From the NCBI RefSeq assembly GCF_013386825.1, contig NZ_JACARC010000011.1:56187-120186 (forward strand): a stretch of DNA of 64,000 nucleotides, in the 5' to 3' direction. Both the position numbers and the translations under genes were made by a program. This stretch comes from Pseudomonas sp. IPO3778. Lineage in GTDB: Bacteria > Pseudomonadota > Gammaproteobacteria > Pseudomonadales > Pseudomonadaceae. Position 1 is the stretch's first letter, and each line of letters opens with the position of its first letter. Under the pieces are notes generated by a model. That model was not told the DNA's origin. It did no database searches and saw nothing but the letters and a program-made list of their open reading frames with translations. Below are positions 34,299 to 43,806 of this stretch, piece after piece.

Positions 34299-35948
34299 AT
34301 GCCCAATCCCCTTGAAGATCCGCTCTATTACCTGCATAACTTCCGCCAAGTGCTCGACTGGCTGGGGCAGCGTTATGCCGATTTACTGGCCCCGGACGAA
34401 GCGCATTTCATTCAGCAATTTGACAGCTTGCCCCAGGCGTCCCAGGCCTTGCTGGTGCGCATGGTGATGCGCAAGGGCGCGCATTTTCGCGCGGGCAAAC
34501 TCAACTATGTCGAGATTGGCGCAGCCCAGGCAGCGGTCGTGCCGTTGTTGGAACAGGGCTGGGTGACCGACCGGTGCCTGGTGTCGTTTGAAGCGCTGTT
34601 CGGCCTGTTGCAGAAAAGCGAAATCCTCACGGTGTTCAAACCCTGGATCGAGCAGCCCAAGGCCAAAAAGGCTGACTGGCTCGAGGCGCTCGCCCCGCAG
34701 TTCTGCGAGGAACGCTGCTTTCTGGATTGGTGCCCGGACCTGGCCGATCAGCTCTACAGCCTCACCGTGATGGACCTGTGCGACCGCTTGCGGCTGATGT
34801 TTTTTGGCAACCTCTATCAGGACTGGTCGGAGTTTGTGCTGGCGGACCTGGGGATTTTTACTTACGAGAAAGTCGAGTTCTGCCTCGAGTCCCGCGGTTT
34901 GCGAAGCCGTGACGATGTGCTCGGCTTGCTGTTTCTGCACCAGTGCCAGCAGGCGTTTGAAGCGGGTGAAGGGCTGGACCGGGTGCTGCAAGACATTGCC
35001 ACCCTGCACACCGACAACCCGTGGCTGGAAAAGCGTCGGGCCAAACTCCTGTTTCAAGTCGGCCAATACTGCGAGCGCTGTGCCGAATTGGCCTTGGCCG
35101 AAACCATCTACCGCCGTTGCACCTATCCCGGCGCCCGGGCGCGGCTGATCCGGGTACTGGAGCGCCAGGAAGACTTCGCCCAGGCGATGCAACTGGCCCG
35201 GGAGGCGCAGTCGGCACCCGAGAGCGCCGCCGAGCAGCAGCATCTGCTGCGTGTGGTTCCCCGGCTGCGCCGCAAGCTGGGCGAACCGGCGATGCCCAAG
35301 GTAAAACCCCGCGACATCGTGCGCCTGGACCTTGAGCTACCGGCCCCGGAACCACTGATGTCGGTGGAGTATTGCGTGCAGGCGCACTTGAGCGACGACC
35401 GTGCACCAGTGCATTACGTCGAGAACAGCCTGATCAATTCGTTGTTTGGCCTGCTGTGCTGGCCGGCGATTTTTGCGCCGCTGCCAGGGTCGTTTTTTCA
35501 CCCGTTCCAGCGCGGGCCGGTGGACCTGCACAGTGAGGACTTTCATCAGCGGCGTGCCGAGCTGTTTGCCGAATGCCTGGACCAACTGGGCGATGAGCGC
35601 TACAAGACCACCATCCGCCAGCGCTACGCAGACAAATGGGGCATCCAGTCGCCCTTTGTGTTCTGGAACGTACTCAGCGAAGACCTGCTGGACCAGGCCC
35701 TCGACTGCCTGCCCGCCGCGCACCTGCGCCACTGGTTCGAGCGCCTGCTGCTGGATATCCGCGCCAACCGCGCCGGCATGCCCGACCTGATCCAGTTCTG
35801 GCCCGAAGAAAAAACCTACCGCATGATCGAGGTCAAAGGCCCCGGTGATCGCCTGCAGGACAACCAACTGCGCTGGCTGGAGTTCTGCGGCGAGCACCAG
35901 ATGCCCGTGACCGTGTGTTATGTGCGCTGGGCGGGGCAGGAGGCTTGA
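34299..35948 (+). CDS. FAN1-type nuclease (VRR-NUC domain)
   Basis: 549 aa from ATG 34299; upstream GTG codons at 34278 and 34290 are possible and no SD is clear. The N-terminal ~280 residues are helical (SAP/TPR-like in FAN1 proteins). The C-terminal VRR-NUC domain shows the PD-(D/E)XK core: Asp496 in GMPDLIQFW, then Glu511 and Lys513 in IEVKGPGDRLQDNQ. Pseudomonas FAN1 is a structure-specific 5' flap nuclease that unhooks DNA interstrand cross-links. It overlaps the next gene (TTGA), so the two are translationally coupled. Confidence 0.9.
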   Translation: MPNPLEDPLYYLHNFRQVLDWLGQRYADLLAPDEAHFIQQFDSLPQASQALLVRMVMRKGAHFRAGKLNYVEIGAAQAAVVPLLEQGWVTDRCLVSFEALFGLLQKSEILTVFKPWIEQPKAKKADWLEALAPQFCEERCFLDWCPDLADQLYSLTVMDLCDRLRLMFFGNLYQDWSEFVLADLGIFTYEKVEFCLESRGLRSRDDVLGLLFLHQCQQAFEAGEGLDRVLQDIATLHTDNPWLEKRRAKLLFQVGQYCERCAELALAETIYRRCTYPGARARLIRVLERQEDFAQAMQLAREAQSAPESAAEQQHLLRVVPRLRRKLGEPAMPKVKPRDIVRLDLELPAPEPLMSVEYCVQAHLSDDRAPVHYVENSLINSLFGLLCWPAIFAPLPGSFFHPFQRGPVDLHSEDFHQRRAELFAECLDQLGDERYKTTIRQRYADKWGIQSPFVFWNVLSEDLLDQALDCLPAAHLRHWFERLLLDIRANRAGMPDLIQFWPEEKTYRMIEVKGPGDRLQDNQLRWLEFCGEHQMPVTVCYVRWAGQEA

Positions 35949-38233
35949 GCTACAGCGTCGCGGTGCGGGCGTTGTGCGAATTCACCGCCAAGGTCGGTGA
36001 CCTCGACCTGCGTTTTACCCCGTCCCCCAGTGCCCAGGAAGGGATTGTCGGGCACCGCACCGTGGCTTCACGGCGCAGCGCCCACTACCAGAACGAAGTC
36101 GCGCTGGAGGGCGAGTACCAACAGTTGAAAGTCCGGGGCAGGGCGGATGGCTACGACCCGGACCGCAATCAGCTGGAAGAGGTGAAAACCTATCGCGGCG
36201 ACCTGGACAAGCAGCCGGCCAACCACCGCCAGTTGCACTGGGCCCAGGTCAAGGTCTACGGCTGGCTGATGTGCCAGAAGCTCGGGTTGTCGGAGATTGT
36301 GTTGGCGCTGGTGTACTTCGACATTATCGGTGAGCACGAGACCCTGCTCAGCCAACGTTTTCAGGCTGCTGACCTGCATGAGTTCTTCAATCAGCAATGC
36401 GCCCTGTTCCTCGGTTGGGCCGAACAGGAAATGCACCAGCGCGAAGCCCGCAACATTGCAGCGGTTGCCCTGGGCTTTCCCCATGCGGCGTTTCGCCCAG
36501 GCCAGCGCGCCCTGGCGGAGACGGTCTACAAGGCGGTCAGCACCGGCCGCTGCCTGATGGCCCAGGCGCCCACCGGCATCGGCAAGACCGTCGGCACGAT
36601 TTTCCCGATGCTCAAGGCCCTGGCGCCGCAACAGTTGGACAAGGTGTTCTTCCTGACGGCCAAGACCCCCGGCCGAAAATTGGCGCTGGACGCCGCGCAA
36701 GTGCTGTATGACAGCAGCCCCGGCCTGCCCCTGCGGGTGCTGGAGCTGGTGGCGCGGGACAAGGCCTGCGAACACCTGGACAAAGCCTGCCACGGCGATT
36801 CCTGCCCGCTGGCCAAGGGGTTTTATGACCGCTTGCCGGCCGCTCGCCAAGCCGCGTCCGGCGTGCGCCTGCTGGACCAGCGCAACCTGCGGGAAGTCGC
36901 CCTGGCCCACGATGTGTGTCCCTATTACCTGAGCCAGGAAATGGCGCGCTGGACCGACGTGGTGGTCGCCGACTACAACTACTACTTCGACTTCGGCGCC
37001 ATGTTGTTCGGCCTGGCCCAGCTCAACCAGTGGCGGGTCGCGGTGCTGGTGGACGAGGCCCATAACCTGGTGGAGCGCGGCCGTTCGATGTACAGCGCCG
37101 CCCTGGACCAATACACCCTCAAAACCCTGCGCGAGATAGCCCCCGAGCCACTGAAAAAGCCTTTGCAGCGCCTGAACCGTGAGTGGAATGCCCTGCACAA
37201 GGCGCAAATGGCGCCGTATCAGGCCTATGCCCACAAGCCCGAAAAGCTGCTGCAAGCCCTGAGCCTGTGCACCAGCGCCATGGGCGAGTACTTCAACGAC
37301 CATCCCGAAGCGCTCAATGGCGAGCTGCAAGCCTTCTACTTCGAGGCCTTGCAGTTTGCCAAGGTGGCCGAGCTGTTCAACGAACACTTTATCTTCGACA
37401 TCAGCAAGCGCGAACTCAGCGGCAAACGCAACTCATCGACCCTGTGCCTGCGCAACGTGGTACCCGCCGAGTTCATTCGTCCACGGCTGACGGCGGCGCG
37501 TAGCAGCGTGCTGTTTTCCGCGACCTTGAGCCCGCGGCACTACTACGCGGATTTGCTGGGGATGCCGCCCGATACGGCCTGGGTCGATGTGGAGTCGCCG
37601 TTCAAGGCCGAGCAGTTGCAGGTGCATATCGTCGACCGGATCTCCACCCGGTTCGTCCACCGGCAGGCCTCCCTTGAACCGATCGTCGAGCTGATTGCCA
37701 CCCAATTTGCCCAGGCGCCGGGCAACTACCTGGCGTTTTTCAGCAGCTTCGATTACCTGCAGCAGGTGGCGCAGTTGCTGGCCGAGCGGCACCCGCACAT
37801 CCCGCTGTGGCAGCAGTCACGGGGCATGGCCGAGGCCGAGCGCCAGGGGTTTCTCGACCAGTTCACCCAGCACAGCCAGGGCATCGGTTTTGCCGTGCTC
37901 GGCGGTGCATTCGGCGAAGGCATCGACCTGCCGGGAACGCGACTGATCGGTGCATTTATCGCCACCTTGGGCCTGGCGCAACTGAACCCGGTGAATGAGC
38001 AGCTCAAACTGCGGATGGGCGCGATTTTCGGTGCCGGTTACGACTACACCTACCTGTACCCGGGCATCCAGAAAGTGGTGCAGGCCGCGGGCAGAGTGAT
38101 CCGCAGCCAACAGGACCGGGGCGTGGTAATGCTGATCGATGATCGTTTTGGCGAGGCACGGGTGCGGCAGTTATTGCCGCGCTGGTGGTCGATCACTGCG
38201 GCGGATACACCGCGTCCCGCAACTGGTGGGTGA
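35945..38233 (+). CDS. PD-(D/E)XK nuclease fused to XPD/DinG-like helicase
   Basis: 762 aa if started at TTG 35945, overlapping the FAN1 stop; GTG 35963 is the alternative. Residues ~60-110 carry a RecB/Cas4-like nuclease core: GRADGYDPDRNQLEEVKTY (D68, E79-x-K81), then QVKVY (Q-x3-Y). Then SF2 helicase motifs: APTGIGKT (Walker A), VDEAHN (box II), FSATLSP, GAFGEGIDLPG and QAAGRVIRS. Cysteines in the helicase (ACEHLDKACHGDSC, then DVCPYY) fit an XPD-type iron-sulphur cluster. Its 3' end overlaps the convergent serine hydrolase gene by 41 nt. Confidence 0.9.
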   Translation: MSYSVAVRALCEFTAKVGDLDLRFTPSPSAQEGIVGHRTVASRRSAHYQNEVALEGEYQQLKVRGRADGYDPDRNQLEEVKTYRGDLDKQPANHRQLHWAQVKVYGWLMCQKLGLSEIVLALVYFDIIGEHETLLSQRFQAADLHEFFNQQCALFLGWAEQEMHQREARNIAAVALGFPHAAFRPGQRALAETVYKAVSTGRCLMAQAPTGIGKTVGTIFPMLKALAPQQLDKVFFLTAKTPGRKLALDAAQVLYDSSPGLPLRVLELVARDKACEHLDKACHGDSCPLAKGFYDRLPAARQAASGVRLLDQRNLREVALAHDVCPYYLSQEMARWTDVVVADYNYYFDFGAMLFGLAQLNQWRVAVLVDEAHNLVERGRSMYSAALDQYTLKTLREIAPEPLKKPLQRLNREWNALHKAQMAPYQAYAHKPEKLLQALSLCTSAMGEYFNDHPEALNGELQAFYFEALQFAKVAELFNEHFIFDISKRELSGKRNSSTLCLRNVVPAEFIRPRLTAARSSVLFSATLSPRHYYADLLGMPPDTAWVDVESPFKAEQLQVHIVDRISTRFVHRQASLEPIVELIATQFAQAPGNYLAFFSSFDYLQQVAQLLAERHPHIPLWQQSRGMAEAERQGFLDQFTQHSQGIGFAVLGGAFGEGIDLPGTRLIGAFIATLGLAQLNPVNEQLKLRMGAIFGAGYDYTYLYPGIQKVVQAAGRVIRSQQDRGVVMLIDDRFGEARVRQLLPRWWSITAADTPRPATGG

Positions 38234-39401
38234 ACCGGCCGGACATGCCTTCGTAGGCGGTATTGGTCAGCGCAACCACCGTGAGTTTTTGCTGCGGGTC
38301 GACAAACCAGCTGTGACCGTAGGCGCCGCCCCATTCCAGGGTGCCCCGGGATTGGGGGGTGCCCGTCAGCGCGGGGTCATTCAACACCGCCCAGCCGTAG
38401 CCGAACCCCCAACCCGGGTCCTGGGTTTGCGCCATGGCGCCGACCTGATCGGTGACCATCAACTGCACGCTGTGCGCAGACAGGATCGGCGCACCGCCCC
38501 GGCGAATGGTTTCCAGGAACCGCGCAATATCACCTGCCGTCCCGGCCATGCCGGCGCCACCGGAAGGGTAGGCCTGGGGATCGAGAATCCGCCGCACATC
38601 AAACAGTGCCGTGCTGTTGCCCGAGGTGATGGTGGCCTTGTCGACCATGCGCAACGGCTGCGGTGATCCATCCTGATACGCGGCGGCCAGCCGCGTGAGG
38701 TCGGTCACGGCAAACCCGGTATCGCGCAGACCCAGAGGCCCGGTCACCGACTCGTGGATCAATTCCGGCAAGCGCAGGCCCGACGCCTTTTCCAGCACCG
38801 CACCCAGCACATCGGTGGCCATCGAATACTGCCAGCGGGTACCCGGCGGGTAACTCAGGGGCACGCTGGCGATGCGCTTCAGGTTCTCGGCAAAGCTGAT
38901 TTGCGGTTCGCCCAAACCATCGGAAACCCCGGCCGTGCGGTAAGGGCCTCGGGGGCTTTCCAGAAACCCGTAGCTCAAACCGGCGGTGTGGTTAAGCAAC
39001 TGGCTGACGGTGATCACCGGGGTGGTGCCGTCCGCCAGCTTGGGAGTGAAGTCGGGCAGCCAGCGGCTGACCGGATCGTCCAGGCCCAGGCGGCCTTGCT
39101 CCACCAGGTGCATCGCGGCGGCAGAAACCAGCGGCTTGGTGACCGATGCCAGGCGAAAGATCGTGTCCTCGGTCATCGGCCGCCCGGCTTCCCGGTCCGC
39201 CAACCCCGCAGCACGGTGGTAAACCAGCTGCCCGTCCCGCAACACCAGCACCACTGTGCCCACCAGACGCTTGTCGGCAATGGCGCTGTCGACCACTGCA
39301 TCCACTCGCTGGGCGAGTTGCGGGTCGTGGTTGTTGGCGCAGGCGAGGGTGGTGCAAAGCGAGGTGGCGAAGGCCACAAGGTGTCTGGTAGACGGCTGCA
39401 T
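38193..39401 (-). CDS. Exported serine hydrolase (class C beta-lactamase / esterase fold)
   Basis: 402 aa with a signal peptide (HLVAFATSLCTTLACA). SxxK motif Ser86-Val-Thr-Lys89 in RLASVTKPLVSAA. A Tyr-containing motif follows in RWQYSMATDVLG, and HSWFVDP near the end replaces the KTG box. The lack of a KTG triad and the overall sequence place it with EstB-like esterases or D-aminopeptidase-type enzymes rather than true beta-lactamases. The substrate is unknown. Confidence 0.88.
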   Translation of the reverse strand: MQPSTRHLVAFATSLCTTLACANNHDPQLAQRVDAVVDSAIADKRLVGTVVLVLRDGQLVYHRAAGLADREAGRPMTEDTIFRLASVTKPLVSAAAMHLVEQGRLGLDDPVSRWLPDFTPKLADGTTPVITVSQLLNHTAGLSYGFLESPRGPYRTAGVSDGLGEPQISFAENLKRIASVPLSYPPGTRWQYSMATDVLGAVLEKASGLRLPELIHESVTGPLGLRDTGFAVTDLTRLAAAYQDGSPQPLRMVDKATITSGNSTALFDVRRILDPQAYPSGGAGMAGTAGDIARFLETIRRGGAPILSAHSVQLMVTDQVGAMAQTQDPGWGFGYGWAVLNDPALTGTPQSRGTLEWGGAYGHSWFVDPQQKLTVVALTNTAYEGMSGRFTHQLRDAVYPPQ

Positions 39402-39460
39402 GGGTCAGGCTCTCTCATCGGCAGTGCATGACCAACAAATATGAACACAAGGGCCCCAGA

Positions 39461-40420
39461 CTACAACGAGACACTGCACAGTTGCTGACTCAGTCCCCAC
39501 AAACGTTCGGCTTGCTCCGGGTCGACGGCCCAGGTCCGTACTCCGTTACGCCGGGAGTCATCCTGCGACGGCGCAGCCACATCGCAATCTTCGCAGTAGA
39601 CTCCGCCCAGACCCTCTAGTTGCGGGCTGACGGCGCACCATACCGACGTTGCGGCGCCTTGCTCGGGGCTCTTGTAGTGACTGGCGCGACGGATATTGCC
39701 TTGGTCATCCAGGGCACCGACGAACGCCAGGTCGTCCTTGTTCAGATAGCGGATCAAGTCAGTGAGAATTTCCCCTGGATGCACGGAGAATGCGCGCACA
39801 CCATCAGCTATACCGCGTCGGTCGAGCGCTACCGCGAACAGCGCGTTGGCGGTTTTTGATTGGCCATAGGCGAGCCACTTGTCATAGAGTCGGCGCTCAA
39901 ATTGCGGGTCATCGAAGTGCACAGGGCTGAGCCGATGGCCGAGGGACGACACCGAAACCACCCGTGCCCCGCGGGCCTGGCACAGCGCCGGCCACAGCCT
40001 TGCGGTGAGCTGGAAGTGGCCCAGGTGGTTGGTAGCGAACTGAGCTTCGAGGCCTCGTGCATCCCGTTGCAGTGGCGTGGCCATGATTCCGGCGCTATTG
40101 ATCAGCAGGTCCAATGCCCGCCCGCTGGATAGAAAGTTTTCGGCAAAGCGATCAATTGAGGCCGGGTCGAGTAAATCGAGGCAGGTATGTTCAACGCCGA
40201 TAATGCCCGAAAGATTGCGTTCGGCCTTTTGAGGGTCCCGTGCGGGAACGATCACCTGTGCACCGGCGTCGGACAGCACGCGAACAGTTTCCAGGCCAAT
40301 GCCGGAATAGCCGCCAGTGACGATCACCGTCTTGCCACGCAAGTCACGGGCCGCCAAGGCTTGCAGGGCGGTAGTGCAGGCGTCGAAGCCGCTGCCAACC
40401 GGGATTTGTTTTTCAGTCAT
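39461..40420 (-). CDS. Short-chain dehydrogenase/reductase
   Basis: 319 aa, ATG 40420 with AAGGAG 8 nt upstream. Cofactor motif VIVTGGYSGIG (TGxxxGxG), structural INSAG, catalytic Ser in VVSVSSLGH and YGQSK (YxxxK). The length and SLGHRL/QSKTANALFAVAL segments match the extended retinol-dehydrogenase / WWOX-like SDR group. The second residue after the TGG is Tyr rather than the usual Thr/Ala/Asn. Divergent from an AraC-type gene 96 nt away that probably controls it. The substrate is unknown. Confidence 0.9.
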   Translation of the reverse strand: MTEKQIPVGSGFDACTTALQALAARDLRGKTVIVTGGYSGIGLETVRVLSDAGAQVIVPARDPQKAERNLSGIIGVEHTCLDLLDPASIDRFAENFLSSGRALDLLINSAGIMATPLQRDARGLEAQFATNHLGHFQLTARLWPALCQARGARVVSVSSLGHRLSPVHFDDPQFERRLYDKWLAYGQSKTANALFAVALDRRGIADGVRAFSVHPGEILTDLIRYLNKDDLAFVGALDDQGNIRRASHYKSPEQGAATSVWCAVSPQLEGLGGVYCEDCDVAAPSQDDSRRNGVRTWAVDPEQAERLWGLSQQLCSVSL

Positions 40421-40516
40421 GAAAGATCTCCTTAAGGGAGGCCTAGGTTCCCCGCTGGAGCCCGGACGCGGAATGCCCTAGAGTCCGTGTTTCTGTCGCG
40501 TTCGTCCGGAGCTTTT

Positions 40517-41479
40517 ATGGATACCCTTTCCGATGTGCTGGCACTGTTAAAAAGCCATCGCTCGACCTTCGCCGGCCTGAAGGCCGGAGGCACATGGGCC
40601 ATTAACTTTGCGGCGCCGGACGGTATCAAGTTCAACGCGGTGGTGGAGGGCAGTTGCTGGCTGGAGGTGGAAGGGCTGGTGGTGCCGATGCGCTTGTATG
40701 AGGGTGATTGTTTCCTGTTGACCCAGGCACGCCCTTGGAGGCTGTCCAGTCATCTGTCGGGTGAAGGCGTTGACGCACGGGAGGTGTATGCCGAGGCGGT
40801 GGGCGGCATCGCCACACTGGGGGACACGGTGGATCTGTTTTTGATCGCCGGGCGCTTTATCTACGGGGATGACGCGCGACTGTTGCTGGACAGCCTGCCG
40901 CCGGTGCTGCGGGTGAGCGCCCACTCCGAACAGGCCGCCGTATTGCGCTGGTGCCTGGACCGCCTGGCCCGGGAATACGCCAGCCCGTTGCAAGGCGCGG
41001 CGTTGATGACCGAGCATTTGGCGCAAATGATGCTGGTGCAAATCCTGCGTCTCTATCAATCTTCCTTGGGTGCCAGTACCACCGGCTGGCTGGGAGCCTT
41101 GACCGATCCAAGGCTGGCTCCGGTGCTGCGGGAAATTCACGCGGCACCTGCCCGGCGCTGGACACTCAGTGAAATGGCCGGCGTGGCGAGTCAATCCCGC
41201 TCCACCTTCGCCTTGCACTTCAAGCAACGGGTAGGGCTGGCACCGCAGGAATACCTGACCCGCTGGCGCATGCACCTGGCGGTACAGGCCCTGAAAGCCA
41301 GCGACAACAGCGTGTCCACGATCGGCCAGTCCCTGGGTTATCAGTCAGACAGCGCTTTCAGCAGTGCTTTCAAGCGAGTGATGGCTTGTTCTCCCCGGGA
41401 ATACCGCGAGCGAACCCCACACAAGGACCCCAGTGATGAGCGACATCCAGCAGCAGAAGGTCAAGGTCAACGGCATTGA
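40517..41479 (+). CDS. AraC-family transcriptional regulator (cupin N-terminus)
   Basis: 320 aa from ATG 40517; CGGAG lies upstream. The N-terminal AraC-type cupin (TWAINFAAPDGIKFNAVVEGSCWLEVEGLVVPMRLYEGDCFLL) is followed by the two-HTH domain (WTLSEMAGVASQSRSTFALHFKQRVG and VSTIGQSLGYQSDSAFSSAFKRVMACSPREYR). The C-terminal ~15 residues overlap the next gene by 44 nt. Divergent from the SDR gene; likely controls it and perhaps the downstream hydrolase. Confidence 0.9.
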   Translation: MDTLSDVLALLKSHRSTFAGLKAGGTWAINFAAPDGIKFNAVVEGSCWLEVEGLVVPMRLYEGDCFLLTQARPWRLSSHLSGEGVDAREVYAEAVGGIATLGDTVDLFLIAGRFIYGDDARLLLDSLPPVLRVSAHSEQAAVLRWCLDRLAREYASPLQGAALMTEHLAQMMLVQILRLYQSSLGASTTGWLGALTDPRLAPVLREIHAAPARRWTLSEMAGVASQSRSTFALHFKQRVGLAPQEYLTRWRMHLAVQALKASDNSVSTIGQSLGYQSDSAFSSAFKRVMACSPREYRERTPHKDPSDERHPAAEGQGQRH

Positions 41480-42377
41480 ATTGAACGTGCACATCGCAGG
41501 GTCCGAGAGCGGCCCGCCGGTGTGGCTGCTGCATGGCTTTCCCGAGTGCTGGCACTCCTGGCGCGAACAGATTCCGGCGCTTGTCGGCCAAGGTTACCGG
41601 GTATTTGTGCCGGAAATGCGCGGTTATGGGCAATCCAGCGCGCCGCCGGAAGTGGCCGACTATGACCTGCTGACCTTGTGTGCCGATATTCAGGGCGCCA
41701 TGGACCTGTTCGGGCATCGCCAGGTCGCTATGGTCGGGCATGACTGGGGCGCGGTGGTGGCCTGGCACCTGGCGTTGCTGGAGCCTGAGCGAGTCACCCG
41801 GCTGGTGACGATGTCGGTGCCGTTCGCCGGGCGTTCGCGCAGGCCGGTGATCGAGATCATGCGTGAGCTGTACGCCGATCGCTTCAATTACATCCTGTAC
41901 TTCCAGGCGCCGGGCGTGGCCGAACAGGAGTTGGGCGCCGACATCGAGCGGACCTTGCGCCTGTTCATGCAGGACCAGGACGTGTTCCTGCAGCAGAAAC
42001 CTGCCAGTGCCACGCTGCTGGAAGGCGTTGCGCTGCCGGGCAAACTCCCGGCCTGGTGCAGCCAGCAGGACCTCGACGTGTATGTGCAAACCTTCGCCGG
42101 CGACGGCTTTCGCGGCCCATTGAACTGGTACCGCAACTTCGAGCGCAACTGGCAGCGCACCGAATTCCTGGCTGGCAAGCAGGTGCTGCAACCGACCTTG
42201 TTCCTGATCGGCGACCGCGACCCGGTGGGGGTGTTCGAGGCCCATACCCTCAAGCGCATGCCTGATTCAGTGCCGAACCTGCAACAAGCCGTGCTTGCCA
42301 ACTGCGGCCACTGGATTCAGAACGAGCAGGGGCCCAAGGTCAACGAACTGCTGCTCGGGTTTCTAGGGCGAAGGTGA
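41436..42377 (+). CDS. Alpha/beta hydrolase, epoxide hydrolase-like
   Basis: 313 aa from ATG 41436. Oxyanion motif HGFPE (HGxP), nucleophile Asp in VGHDWGA, and the C-terminal His in NCGHWIQNEQGPK. The lid region carries Tyr residues (ELYADRFNYILYFQAPG), as used to activate epoxides. This set of motifs is typical of soluble epoxide hydrolases; haloalkane dehalogenase is less likely. It overlaps the AraC gene upstream by 44 nt and the convergent histidine kinase gene downstream by 38 nt. Confidence 0.9.
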   Translation: MSDIQQQKVKVNGIELNVHIAGSESGPPVWLLHGFPECWHSWREQIPALVGQGYRVFVPEMRGYGQSSAPPEVADYDLLTLCADIQGAMDLFGHRQVAMVGHDWGAVVAWHLALLEPERVTRLVTMSVPFAGRSRRPVIEIMRELYADRFNYILYFQAPGVAEQELGADIERTLRLFMQDQDVFLQQKPASATLLEGVALPGKLPAWCSQQDLDVYVQTFAGDGFRGPLNWYRNFERNWQRTEFLAGKQVLQPTLFLIGDRDPVGVFEAHTLKRMPDSVPNLQQAVLANCGHWIQNEQGPKVNELLLGFLGRR

Positions 42378-43806
42378 ACGTCGCACCGCGCCCTGGCACG
42401 TCGATCAGGCGAATTTCCTGACCGTGCAATTGCAGGATGCGGTGCACGATGCGCAAGCCCAGGCCGCCATCGCGGCGGGCGCCGCCAATGGTGAAGGCGC
42501 GCAGGAACAGGCCTTCGCGCAGATCCGCCGCAATCCCCGGGCCGCTGTCGCTCACCGTCACTTCAACAACGCCGGCCCTGGGCGCCAGGGTCACTTCAAC
42601 TTCGCCATTGAGCGGCGTGTGGCGCAAGGCGTTATCCAGCAGGTTGGTGAGCACCCGTTCGATCAGGCCCAGGTCCGCCAATACCGTCGGCACTACTGGC
42701 GGCAGGGTGGCGGTGAGGGTCACGGTGCGGGCTTCGGCGGTCAGTTCGAACTTCTGGAAGATGTCCTGCACCAGGTCGGGCAACGAAAAGCCTTCGATGA
42801 CCGGCTGCACAAAGCCGTGTTCCAGGCGCACCAACTCCAGCAGCGATTGGGCCAGGCCGCCCACTTTGCGACTCTGGTCCAGGGCAATGCCCAGGTAGCG
42901 CCGGCGTTCCTGCGGGGTCAGGCTGGCGTCTTTGAGGGACAGGGTTTCCAGGTAGCCATGCAAGGAGGCCAGCGGTGTGCGCAGGTCATGGGATATATTC
43001 GCCACCATTTCCCGACGCTCTTGCTCTTGATGGGTAATGGCGCGCCACTGCTCACCCAGGCGGTTCTCCATCTGCACGAACGCATGGTCGAGCACGGCGA
43101 TTTCATCCTGGCTCGCCACCTCGGGAGCCACGGCCTGCGGGACTTTCGGTGCGCCGTTGATATCGAACTGGCCGACCTTTTCGGTCAGTTGCCGCAGGGG
43201 CCGGGTGATCCAGGCAAACGCAGTCAAGCCCGCCAACAGGCACAGCAACGCCACCAGGGCGATGGACCACAGGGCGATGTTCAGTGCCATGCCGGTGGCG
43301 TCTCGGGCGTCGAACACATCGTGGGCTTCGCCCAACAACACCACATACAGGAAGCCTGTCTGCTGGCCGTTGACCTGCAACGGTGCGGCGCTGAATACCT
43401 TGAGGCCGTCGACGCTGCGCGGGTCGTCGCCAAGAATCGGCAGCATCGCGCCACTGAGGAAACGGCGCACCGGTTCCAGGTTGACCTGGTCGCGGCGCAG
43501 GTGGCCGCTGGGCGCGGCGTTGCCCACCACGCGGCCGTTGATGTCCAGCAGGTACACCTCGACACTCGGGTTCACCAGCATCAACTGGCCGAACAGGTTG
43601 CGCACCGCGTCCGGCTTGAGGCCGTCGGCGTCCATCAGTTGGGTATCGCGGGCGATGTGTGCGGCCAGGTCCCGGGACAGGCCTTGCACCACTTCCAGTT
43701 CATGCATGTGGTTGGAGCGCACTTGCAACCACGCCGAGGTGCCGCTGCAAATCAGCAGCAGCAGGGCGAACACCAGGGACAGGCGCTGGGTAAGGGTCAG
43801 CCTCAT
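42340..43806 (-). CDS. Sensor histidine kinase (two-component)
   Basis: 488 aa from ATG 43806, whose ATGA overlaps the regulator stop. TM1 (LVFALLLLICSGTSAWL), a periplasmic sensor (~30-175) of PAS/Cache-like appearance, TM2 (NIALWSIALVALLCLLAGLTAFAWI), HAMP, H-box His273 in ANISHDLRTPLASL, N-box LTNLLDNALRHTP and G-boxes DSGPGIA and GGLGLRI. It phosphorylates the OmpR-type partner. Being divergent from the msrB-dipZ-msrA cluster, it may sense an envelope oxidative or thiol stress, which is inference. Confidence 0.93.
   Translation of the reverse strand: MRLTLTQRLSLVFALLLLICSGTSAWLQVRSNHMHELEVVQGLSRDLAAHIARDTQLMDADGLKPDAVRNLFGQLMLVNPSVEVYLLDINGRVVGNAAPSGHLRRDQVNLEPVRRFLSGAMLPILGDDPRSVDGLKVFSAAPLQVNGQQTGFLYVVLLGEAHDVFDARDATGMALNIALWSIALVALLCLLAGLTAFAWITRPLRQLTEKVGQFDINGAPKVPQAVAPEVASQDEIAVLDHAFVQMENRLGEQWRAITHQEQERREMVANISHDLRTPLASLHGYLETLSLKDASLTPQERRRYLGIALDQSRKVGGLAQSLLELVRLEHGFVQPVIEGFSLPDLVQDIFQKFELTAEARTVTLTATLPPVVPTVLADLGLIERVLTNLLDNALRHTPLNGEVEVTLAPRAGVVEVTVSDSGPGIAADLREGLFLRAFTIGGARRDGGLGLRIVHRILQLHGQEIRLIDVPGRGATFTFALETRAAVR

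Noticed and set aside
36068..37387. 439-aa antisense ORF in the helicase gene
   Set aside because: The sense frame contains all helicase motifs; the antisense product has no recognisable domain.
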